64,000 bases of DNA, taken from positions 2,631,874 through 2,695,873 of the forward strand of contig SDUX01000002.1 in NCBI GenBank assembly GCA_008729055.1, in the 5' to 3' direction. The notes under the pieces were generated by a model. It saw only the letters and a program-made list of their open reading frames with translations. It had not been told where the DNA came from and did no database searches. This DNA is from Pyropia haitanensis. Taxonomy: Eukaryota; Rhodophyta; Bangiophyceae; Bangiales; Bangiaceae. This document shows, one piece after another, positions 30,642 to 41,300 of the stretch (the first letter of the stretch is position 1; every line of letters starts with the position of its first letter). The translations under genes were made by a program, and so were the position numbers.

Positions 30642-33600
30642 TCAGGCAAAGCCAAACCCCTCAGAGCCCTCCCGGATGGCACACAGCAGCTGCTTGTTGA
30701 GGACCTCCGCCGACGGGTACTGCGGCAGGTCGAGCGTGTTGAAGCACGTGTGCGCCGACGGGAGCGGGAAGAAGGGCCCACTCGCGCACGACACACGGTG
30801 GATGTGGAACTTTTGCGGCCCGTTCATGCCTTGCAGCGCGGCAAAGCCCTCAATGGGAATCTTGGACGTGCCCGTCACAAACATGACCAGCCGCGCCAGG
30901 TCCTCCCGCCCCAGCTGCGACACAAACGTCCAAAACCAGTCCACTTGCGCCGACGAGCGGGTGTAGCCCGTATATTCGACGTTGCTCTTGAGGTCCGCCA
31001 CGTCGATGTCGGGCAGCCCCGCCATCAGCAACTCCAGCTCCACCTCGTTGAACATGGTGAGGTCCGCCGCCGGGATCAGCTCTCGGAAGCCCGACAGGAA
31101 GGCATCGATTTGGCGGCGGATGGCCTTGGTCAGCCGCAGGTCCGTGATGAGCCGCACGTACTCACTCTTGTTCGCATTGGTGACGGGGATGTTGCGACCG
31201 TTGGGAATAAGGTCAACCACGTCCGTGGTGCCAAACTCAGTGTGCTCCGCGGACATGGTCATATCCAGCACCGCAGGGTCGTTGTTGAGCACCCACGTCA
31301 GCGACGAGTGCAGGTCCGGGTCCAGCGCCTCCACATCTGAAAAGCTCGGCTTGACGCCCAGCAGGTGCTTGTAAAAGGCCCGCGTAAAGTAGGCGTCCAG
31401 CAGCTGGCCGTCCAAGATGGCCTTGCCAAAGACGCGACCCGCAAACTTGAACACCCCCAGGTGGTCCTCGTTCACATAGGACACCACGTTGGGCTGATAC
31501 GTCGCACTCTTGGCAGCGCTCTTGACAAAGAGAGCGTGGTTGGCGTCAAAGATCTTGCGTGCCAGCAGTGCGTACCACTCTCGTGTAACACCGCCCGCGT
31601 CGATGCCCTCTTCCCCAATGAACTGCACGTGCAGGCGGCCCTTCATCTCAGGTGCCGACCGCATCCGCAGTTGGTGGTAGCTGTCTTGGAAAACCTGGTC
31701 TCGTCGCACGCGAATGCGCAGCGGAGACACTCCTCCAGACGCCGCCTCCGCCGACAGCCGCTTCCGCACTAGTGTTCTGAAGTACGTGCGCTTGTTGTCA
31801 AAGTCCAACGCCTGTGGGTGCGACAGAGCACTGCGCAGGCTGCCATCCAAGAGGCTCGGGTTGGCACGAATGACAGCGTTGACGGCCGCCCGGTGACGGT
31901 TGATGAAAGTCCCCAGCTGTGTCATCTGCTGGGTTGCCTCGTCCCCCTCGCCAGAGGCTGGTGCTACGCCGCCGTCGCTCTCCTTGCGAACCTGTGCAGT
32001 CACCGCGTCCGTTGAGCTGACGCCAGCGGCCGAGGCAGCAGCTGGTGGTGAAGCTGCTGCTGTACCGGGAGCCACCGCTCCGGCTGTAGCAGAAGCCGGA
32101 GTGGTCGGAGAGCGACTGTTCAGCACCGACTGAGCACGGAAGTACGCCTCAATCAGGGGTGCTAGACGTGCCAGAGCGGGCGGCAGTGCCGACCGAGCGC
32201 CCTTTGGCCGGCTACCCACGGTTGCAACCGCCCGTGCCGCAGCGGTCCGGTGCGTCTCGTCGTCTTCGTCGTCTGAGCCCACATCCTTACCACGGATAGC
32301 GTCGAGCAGAGACGTCAACCCGTTCCACAAGTGCTGCAGGCCATCCAGAGCCGCAGCGCTCGTGACACCCACGTCGTTCACTTGTGGCCCGGCCGCAGCA
32401 GCAGCCCGCCGAGACTCAATTAGAGAGTCCAGCGTCACAAGCAGACGCAGAAGGGCAAGCTCGCTGTCGGATGCAGGCGTGTCGGAAAAGCGGCGCAGCT
32501 CCGTTGCCACCGCAGGCGAGTGCTTGGACGCACGCTCCGCACCAGAGGCGACACTGTCATCCGAGGGCAACGCGGGGTGTACAGCACCACGCGGTTCTGT
32601 TGGCAAGCGCTCCCCGGCCTGCCCGGCCACCTGGTGGATTCGGCTGACCAGGCGGTCCAGCGTAGACGCCACCCGCGCGCCAGTCGCCAGCACTGCTTCA
32701 CAAAGCGCCGCCACGGCCACCTGCTCATGTGCGCGCCGCTCTCCGAGGCGCGCCAAGACTCCGCTCGCTCGAATGTAGCCACGAGGGCCGCATCCAGCGC
32801 GCCGCACCACATCTACAAGTGCCCGCACGTCCTCGTCAGCAATACGAGGCACGCGAGCTGCAGCAGGGTCCGCGTCCTGTTGAACCGCCACTTCCGGGTC
32901 CATTGGCGCCGGGTCGCTTCCGCTGCCCAAACGAATCGTCTTATCCTGGTCCTGCATAGCACTAGCCTCGGCGTCCACAGGAGTCCTAGCCGGCACTTGG
33001 GTGTTGTCAATGGGCACAGCAGCAGTTGCTTGCGTTGGCTCAGCCTGACTGCCCGCCGCCGCCGCCGTCGACGGTCTGAGCTCGGCAGTCGCGTTGGCTG
33101 CATCAGAGTTGGATTGCGGTGCCGCATCAGCGTCAGCAGTGCGACTAGCCCCATCAGCGCCACTTACGGTCGGCTGTTGGGCAGACCGTGATGGCGCAAC
33201 AGAAGGCGGTCTTGTGTTTGGATCCACGGCAGCAGCGCCAGCCTCCCGTGGCTCCTCCCTGTCCGCGCGCGAGTCGGCCGCAGCGTGCCCGTCCTCCGCA
33301 GCAGAAGGAATCGCATGGCAAACGGTGGAGAGAAGACTCAGCAACAACTCAATCGTTGGGATACTGCGGCGCAGCAACCGTGACGTGAGCAGCGCAATCA
33401 GGCGAGCCATAAAAGGAGGGCGCGTAGCTGCGTCGGGTGGCACGTCCGGAGCCTGTGCCCCATTGGGCGGGGAAGCTTCAGCAGAGTCTCGCGCAGCAGC
33501 AGAGTTGCTCTCAGGGGCTGCACCGCCGCCACCAGACGCACTACCTGCGGTGGCTGAAGAGGAGAACACAGCCGCGGGCAGGACTGGTGCAGTTGGCGAA

Positions 33601-36600
33601 GCCAACGCCCGAGCCACTTCCTCATTGTCCTTCGCGAGCGCGTGCAGCAGCTCGATCGACCTGCGGACGACGACGCCTGGGTCAGCGCTTTCGCTCTTCG
33701 CCGCCATGACCTTGACTTTTGGCCGCACTAGCTGGTCGCGAGGTCCACGTGACGCAGAGACGGCCATGTCCACAGGCTCGTCGGCCAGGCCCAGCACTAG
33801 CTGCTGCATCTTGACGCTCCCCCCTTCGGAGGTCCGGTCGTGCTCGCCACGAAACTCTGCCGATGCACTCAAACTGCCAGTCGCACGCGCTTCCGCCAAG
33901 TCCAGCGTGACAGACAACACGGCGTCCCGCGCGGCAGGGACCCGGCATGCGCCAGTAAGGACGCGATGCACCATGGTCCGCGGCGCGTCGCGCGCCGTCA
34001 GCAGCCGCACAACAGCACCCAGAGCAGCAGCATCCAGATGCGGCAATGGTGGCGGCGGCACAAACATCCCGTCCTCCGCGTCGTTACCGTCGCGAGGGCC
34101 ATTCTGGCCACGCCGACGCATGTAGGCTGCCCTGGCATCAAGCATGCCACGATCCACACTGACAACGTCCACGCCAGACACCATCGGGATTCCCGCGTCC
34201 ATTTCCTCCCGGACGCGACCGTCGCTGTCTGTCCAGGTGTGCGCCGCGAGGCGTGCTCGCTGTTGTCGCAGCGCCCGCTGCCGCAGAACGCGCGCCTCTG
34301 CCGCAACCACGGGAGGCAGCGTCGCCAAAAAGGCAGCATCCGACGTCACCAATATTTCCTCCCGAAGAGTGGGGGCCAGAGTCGCCAAGAACGTCGCATT
34401 GTCCATGTCTCCAACACCGTTACTGCTGCCCGGCCCGGGAGCACCCATGGCAGCAGCGGCGCCCCCAGCAGACCCACCAACCTCGCTACCCCGGCGGTTG
34501 TGCTGCTCCAAGTCATGCCGGGCTTCCTCGGCAAGCGCGTCGCCACGCAAATCTGGGGGCAATGCAGCAAGGAAATCAGGATTGAGGGAGGTTGCGCCCA
34601 GTACTGCAACCACACTCCGAGCTTCCGCGTCGGCCTCCACAGCAGGTGCTGACCGTTCAGGTCCAGCTTCGCCTTGCGCGGGTGTAGCGTTGTTTTCCGC
34701 GGTAGCAGCTGGCCGGCTCGATGGCTCCGTGGATGCCGCGTGACGAGCGCCACCGCCCGCCGAACCGTCAATGCCGTCAACTGTTCGTACAGCTGGAGGA
34801 GATGTAAACAGGCCATTCAGAAGCTCGAGGCGCATGTCAGAGGGTAGTGCCGACAGGAAGGTTGGGTCCACACCGGTGGCCTCTGTCGCCGCTTCAATCA
34901 CCCTCGGCGTGTCGTCTGCTGGCGCCGACATAGAAATGCCTGCGACCACAGCACGAGCTAGGCCGATGGCTGTGTAGTCCCCATCTACAATGGCCGCCGG
35001 TGGGTTGCGAGCGATGTCAGTATCAGCCGCCGGAGCGGCATCAGGGGCAGAAGAGGGCGCACCGGGCGCGGTCGGCCCTGCGCTAGCGACTGCGCCCGCA
35101 CCGCTGGTGTTGGCCGGCGCAGAAGGTGCCGTTGCCGGCGCATCGCTGGCTCCCTGCTCGGTGCCTGCCACGGGCGGAGCGTCAGGCCGAGCACGAGAGG
35201 CGGCAGGGGCACCCCGCCGAGCTCCAGTCGCCGCCATGGGGTCGTCGCCCGCATTGCTGGTAGCGGCGCTGGGGCCTCCGGGCGAAGCCAGCGGGCTCAC
35301 CACACTGATAGCCCCAACATGCGCCGCCAGTGCGTCGCCCTCGTCGGTGGCAGTAGACATGGGCTGGGGCCCCGGCTGGGGCACGCTCGAAGGCGATGCG
35401 TCCATTGCGGGTTGCTCTTGCGCTGCATTGGGCGGCGTCGTGTCTGCATTTGTCCGCTCCGCCTCTGCCGCAACCTCCTGCGCGGCCCGCTCGCGGGCCG
35501 TCTCTAGCTCTTGACGAATCTGGCTTGCGTCGTCTCGTGCTGACAGGACGGCCCCATCAGCATCTCCAAAGAGCGTCAGCATGCCGGACAACGCAGCGTC
35601 CATTGGCAGGACGCGGGCGCTGGGAGAAGCCGCATCCTCCGGGGTGGGTCCGTCATCTTCCACGCTGGCAGTGTGTCCAACGACACTCGGCGGTTCATAC
35701 CGCCACCGGGCTGCAAGGCGCTCCACCCCTCGCCGCACCCCCGGAGAAGTGCTGCTGTCCCCCGGAGCCATCCCTGACCGTCCGAGCCCGCCCCCGTCGC
35801 AGCCAAACGGGCCTGGACCAAAGTGCGCAAGTGCAGTAAGGGAAGTAGACAAGCCACTCAGCCCGTTTGGAGCAGAGCCGCGCGCGCTGGGAAGGAGCGA
35901 AGGCACCGCGCCGCCAAGCTCCCCGCCCAGGTGTCCGGATTGCGCGACGCCGCTACCTCGCGACAGAGACGAAGCTAGCGTGCTTGACGCCCGTGTGGGC
36001 AGCACAATGCCAAGCGCCGACAGGCTGCGGTACACGGCAGACAACGAAGACGGTTCCCCGCCACTCCGATCAGCGCTGACCGCCGGACGCCGGGGCGGGA
36101 ATGACGCCACAGCGCTGGTGACGGGACGACACAACGCACGATGTAGCCGAGTAGACGGATCCACGGGTGCTGTCGGGCTGGTCGTCCCATCCAGATCATC
36201 GTAGCCAGAGGCTTGCCGCAGAAGCCCCCCAATATCCCCACGGTGAGCCATCGCCGCGACCTGCGCACGAAGCGCCATAAAATCGGCGGGCGGCTGGTCA
36301 CCGGCCGGCGCCATCATGGGGTCCCAGCCGAGCGCAAACATGAGCGTGCGCGGGTCCACACGAGACAGAACGGAGATGAGGGACGGGTCAGCATTGGCCA
36401 ATGCAGCCTGCATGCCCATCCGATGCGGTTCAAAGCCCGCCGCCCCAAGGCCGGGCAGCGGCATTAGGTCCGCCGGGGAAAAGCCCACTCCGTCTGTCGC
36501 GCGAGTGGAGGTCGTCGAACCCAACTGCGCGGCCAGCGAGCGCGTCGACGCGTCCACGCGGGAATTGCCTCCGTGGCGCCCGTCCCCGCCAGGACCACCC

Positions 36601-37547
36601 TGCTGATGTGCCAGGTCGTTCATGCGCTCAGAGTAGACCAGAGCCCCATACGGCTGGAAGACCTCAAAGAAGTTGTCCTCCTGGTCCATTTCGTCTTCGT
36701 CCTCCTCGTCGCCATCAACGTCGTCCTCGTCCTCTTCCTCATCCTCTTCGTGACCATCCAGCTCGTCCTGGTCTTCTTCGCCATCTAGCACATCCTCCAT
36801 GTCGTCCATGTCGTGGAGGTCATCGTCGTCACCATCTTCGTCTTCCTCGTCATCGTCGTCGTGATCACCGGCCTCATCATCCTCGTCAACATCATCTTCA
36901 TCATCCAGGCCGGCGCCTGTAGCAGTGCGTCAGCGTGCAGACAGACCGCAGATATTCATTCCGACCACGAGCGGGAAAGCAAACACACAACCATTGGCCG
37001 GCGCGCCTTGGTTAGATGACTGGCATACCGCAAGGCAACAGCTGGCTCCACACCGGTCCCCCAAAAACGACCGTGTCAAGCGAAATCAGCCAAGATGAGA
37101 CAGGTACCGCAAAAAAACAAGCAAGTGAACGTACCTTCTTCCCAATCTTCTGCTGGTGCGCCATCAGCACCTTCCTCTCCGCCACCAAAGACGCTGCCGC
37201 TCCCACTGTAGGTATCCTCATCTCCGTGCTCATCCCCTTCATGGCTCGACTCCCTGCTGCTAAAGGAGCCATAGCTCTCTGGATAAAGCACAGAAGACCC
37301 AGCACACACCCACACGCAGTCCAGACAGGGGATGCACAACACGGCCACAATGTCAGAAATCCATGTCCCGTTAAACAAGGACCCACGCCCACCCAGTGAG
37401 GCTCAAAACCCCCCAAAAAAATACAGCCACTCAAGCGTTGGATCCCGCACAACCGTAGGCCAGCTCCAGAAATGCTGACGCTAGGGCGGTGGATCCCGCA
37501 CAACCGCAGCAGAGCTCCCCAAACGTACCACCACTTGTGTAGGACAT
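30642..37547 (-). CDS. HECT-type E3 ubiquitin ligase, HUWE1/UPL1/TOM1 family, short form, three exons
   Basis: Exons on the minus strand: 37547-37529, 37278-37135 and 36916-30642, giving 2145 residues. Both introns (250 and 218 nt) start GTACGT and end AG, and phases agree. The protein opens MSYTSGESYGS and runs into a ~110-residue acidic tract that continues in exon 3 (DDEEDEDGDDDD, later EEDEEEDEDDVDG). Four UBM-like ubiquitin-binding repeats follow (DPTFLSALPSDMRLELL; NPDFLAALPPDLRGDAL; NATFLATLAPTLREEIL; AAFLATLPPVVAAEA), as in HUWE1. After a Ser/Ala-rich region comes a complete HECT domain (LRIRVRRDQVFQDSYHQL, GIDAGGVTREWYALL, NGRNIPVTNANKSEYV). It ends with the catalytic cysteine in LPSAHTCFNTLDLPQY and terminus EGFGFA. 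The N-terminal ARM-like half of the family (DUF908/DUF913, UBA) is not present upstream, where the next same-strand gene ends at 38361. The first exon is inferred from splice logic; further upstream exons are not excluded. Confidence 0.88.
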
Positions 37548-38360
37548 GAACAGGGGCCGCGGGTGCGACCACGACGGAGCAGAGAGTGGAGCAGGAGCGA
37601 AGAGAACGCTACAAAAGCGGAGCACAGCACAGAAGCATCAAGGAGGTCCGGTGGGGCACCACGCTTAGGACGGGGCCAAGGTTGCACGAGCCGCCGCGGC
37701 CGAGGAAGCGTGGCGCTGATGAGACGACGCGTCACCACCGCGACCCACCAGCCGTCTCCCTCGGAACTGCCACGTGCCACGGTGCCCATTCGCTGCTGTC
37801 ATTATATACCCGTTCAACTATGGCCTTGGTGTGCTGTGAAATCGATTCGTCTTCACAAGTACAGCATGAGCAAACCGACAGTTGCGGAAGTCTCCATGTC
37901 TGATTGGAATAAGTATAGGTCATGGGTGTACCTCTTCCTACGACTTGAACTGGGACAGGTAAGAACGGCCGTGAAGCGCAGTCGCTCTTGGAGACTCAAG
38001 CCATACGAGACTGCAGCGGACCCTATGGTGGCCGCAAATGCTCGCCATTCTCCCAGCGTCCGCCCTCACCCGATCCGCGTGGTCTTCAAAGCGCGCTTTT
38101 CTCCCGGGGCGTGGGGAGTGCCCTGAAACGCGTATCCCCCCTCGCGTACCCTGAGAGACGCTCAGACCTCCCTCCAAAAGCTAGCCGCCACGAAACTCGT
38201 GGAGGCGACGTCCCGCCCCCCACCGCCGGCGCGCACGCACGTCTGCAGGCAGCCGCCGCACCGGCGCACGGCGGTCGGCTGCGCGTCGCGGCCGACACGG
38301 TGCAGGTCCAGGCTGGCTTTCTTAATCAATCTTCGCAGGGGCAGGTCGGACGTCCCGCCC
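37548..38360. promoter_or_regulatory. Spacer 5' of the HECT ligase
   Basis: Lies between the ligase start and the 3' end of the membrane-protein gene. A TTATATAC element at 37801-37808 is readable as a TATA box in both directions: about 255 bp before the ligase ATG, or about 60 bp before the small plus-strand ORF at 37866. The membrane-protein end of the interval (38130-38360) is GC-rich 3' untranslated sequence. Confidence 0.4.
37866..38126 (+). CDS. Possible small ORF, 86 residues (uncertain)
   Basis: Starts at an ATG about 60 bp after a TATA-like element and uses AT-containing codons unlike the chance frames of this genome. The start reads MSKPTVAEVSMSDWNKYRSW, then VYLFLRLELGQ. The bases after that (ACAG|GTAAGAAC, junction at about 37961) form a near-canonical 5' splice site, so the reading frame may instead be exon 1 of a spliced transcript. 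No known domain. It could equally be antisense sequence within the ligase promoter. Confidence 0.22.
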   Translation: MSKPTVAEVSMSDWNKYRSWVYLFLRLELGQVRTAVKRSRSWRLKPYETAADPMVAANARHSPSVRPHPIRVVFKARFSPGAWGVP

Positions 38361-41300
38361 TCAACGGTCCGCCGACGGGTCAAAGGCGGGCCTCGACGTG
38401 GACGCGCCACCGCCCATGTCCCGCGACGCCACGTTCCGCGACGCTTGGCTCGACAGTGACAGCAGCGCCTCCCAGCCGCCCTGTCCGTCGTGCGTCATCG
38501 CCGACTGGAGGTGCTCCACTTGGCCCGGCACTGTCGACGACGCGGTGCTGCTGCCCGACACGGAGCCGGGCGGGGACGCAGAGGAACCGCTGCTATGACG
38601 ACTGCCGGCCACCGTCGACGCGCCGCGGGTGAGCGCCAGCAGCTCCCGTGCCGAGATGTTCACACGGCGGCCGCCCTGGATGAACAACTGGGAAGACGCC
38701 GCGTCCGAGTCCCGTGACGCGCGCGTCGGCTTGCCCGCGCGGCTGCTAGCAACACTCTCGCGGCTCTGCCGAACGCGGCCGCCCGTGGAAGACGCGACGC
38801 TCCGGCGGCCGCCCGTAGTAGACGCGACGCTCCGACGGCCGCCCCGGTCGCCGCTGCGTATCGAGCTGGCGTTCATGACGATGCTGGCAATGGACGAAGA
38901 TGCCGATGCGGGTACGGTGCTGCTCCGCGACGAGGAGGCGCGAGACGACACGGACAGTCCAGGGTCCTGGACCGGCCGGATGGCGTGGCGCGTGATCAGC
39001 CGGCGGATAAAGCGGCGGATGGCGACGCGGTAGAACCACACCACCTCTCCCGTAGCAAACACCGCGAAAATGGCCGCCGACGCGATGCCTGCAATGTTGA
39101 GCCACAGTACCACAAGTGACCAGCTGCGGGCTGCTGGATCTTGCTCTTCAAAGTCCACGATGAACAGGGTGATGGAGGCGGTGGCCACGTTAATGCACGC
39201 AATCAGCAGCTGGACGGCTTGCTCAATCTTGTCGTTGTACGGGAGGAGGTACACCATGATGACCAGCGATAGCACGGCGAGCGACAGGATAGCGGTGGCC
39301 TGCGCGCGGGGCACCCCAGCGAGCGCCCCGATGACGGTGCCCTCTAACGCCATGAACAACACCTCCAGGCAATACCAGGCGTACATGTTGCCCTTGAACG
39401 GCCCAAACACATCACCAAAGCGGAGGTACGTAGGGCTGCGGCTGACCCAGACGCCACGAAACCGCCGAGTCTTGCGCTCGACAAACCAAAATGTGTCGTT
39501 TGGGTCCTCCACCGACCGCTGCAACCACGACTCACGCAGCGCCGTCTCCTGTGCCTTTGAAAGCCGCGGCACGCACGGCCAGTTGGGGATGAGCAGCGCC
39601 GTGCCGGCAGACGTCGCCAAGTCTACCTCGTTCAGGTGCGGGCGCACCATGGACCGAAGGATGTAGACAATGAACGCCGGGAAGCCGATGCCAAACGCGG
39701 CCATGAGTAGGACAGCACCGAGCTTGAAGCCGATGGAGATGCCGTCTGCAAGGAGAACCGACCAGCCCCCAATCCAGACGCCCATATGGATGGCATTTAG
39801 AAACACGACCTCAAGTTTGGGCAGCAGGTTCATCGTCACACGGCGCACCCGCGGCGACCGCGCCGTCGCGTAGTACAATGCGATGTGGACAACCATCATG
39901 ACGACCACGGCGATGCCAATGTAAAACAGCTGGGCGGCAAAGAAGGCCTGGATGCGCGACTCAAACACGTCGTAGTAGTTGCCAACAGACAGCAGTCGCC
40001 GTCCGGCGCGGCCAACTGCCTCCCCTGCCCCTTTGGCCAGGCCGCCGCCGCGGCCACCGTTGGTGGCGGCACCGACAGCGGCGGACGTGCCCGCCACGCC
40101 CACCGTCGTAGATGCACTGTCGACGTACGCACTGCGCCACGGCACCGGGAGCCCGCGCAGCTGCAAACGGCGGGCAGACTCGCCCACCTCTTTGAGGGGA
40201 GACGTCACCGATGTGTTCTGCTCAGAGCGGCTGGACAGCCGTTGCACCGCAGACATCAGCGCAAACGGGGACACTTGGGCGACAGGCTCGGGCGCACTTG
40301 CGGTGTTCTCACCGCCAGCAATGGTCGTCGCGTTCGTCATCCCGCCGTCATCCACCATCAGCGGGCCAACGGTGGCCGTCGGGACGGGGGTGGGGGCTGG
40401 CACCGCGCCGGGTACGACGCCGGGGATAGGGATGGGTGCAGCGACGGGCGCCACGGAGCCCGCCAGCGTTGACCCGACGGCCGAGCTCGCCACCGATGCC
40501 CCAATCTGGGTCGACGCTGCCGCGACAATGCTCGCCGTCACAGTTGAAGCCACAAGCAGGACTAGCAGCTGGTTGGGCACCGTGCTATCATCTTCAATCT
40601 TGCTGTCCAGGTTGTACCACGGGTGACCAAGCGCAGCTGCCGCCACCCCCGAGTCGACCCACTCATCAATTCGTTGACGGACCGCTGTCACCTCAGACGT
40701 GTTGACGAGAAAGGCCACCTCGAAGAGCACTCCGGCCACCCGGCGGGGGTGAGTGCTGCTCGCAATGCCCAACACGCCGTCCTGTTCAAAGTAGGTGGCC
40801 GACGGCGCAGCTTGCAGCTCCGCACTGATCAGTCGGGCAGTAGTGCGGAGGTGGCCGCTACTGCCTGCCATGGCGGGGGGCCAGGCCAAGTCTGCCAGCC
40901 GAGCCATTCGCCCGTCCACCAACGACCCGGCACTCGCGTACTCCGACCAGGGGGTCGCCGAGGCGCCCAGCGTGGCCGCCGCCTTACCAGCCACCACGTG
41001 CGCAGGGATACCAACCGAATCCGCCGCACGCTGCCGGCGGAGACGAAACGCCCTGGACAGCTGGCGGCGGCGGCGGCGGCGGCGGGCGAGCCGGAATGAG
41101 CGCAGCCGCGCCAGCGGATGCGCAAAAAAGGAAAAGAGGCGAGCCGTCACAGGTGCTGCGCCGCCCCAACGACTAAGGTTGGGCTTTGAAGGGTGCGCGC
41201 GCTCCCCCGCGTCGGCCTTGTCGTGCCACACCCCCTTCATGGACGCCCCACACGGGCCGTGAGGCAACGACTCATCGTCAGGTGCCGCCGCGCAAAAACG

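Noticed and set aside
37438..37506. A 17-bp direct repeat (TGGATCCCGCACAACCG at 37439 and 37490)
   Set aside because: It lies in HECT intron 1 with a 51-bp period; only two imperfect copies, so no function or element is claimed.
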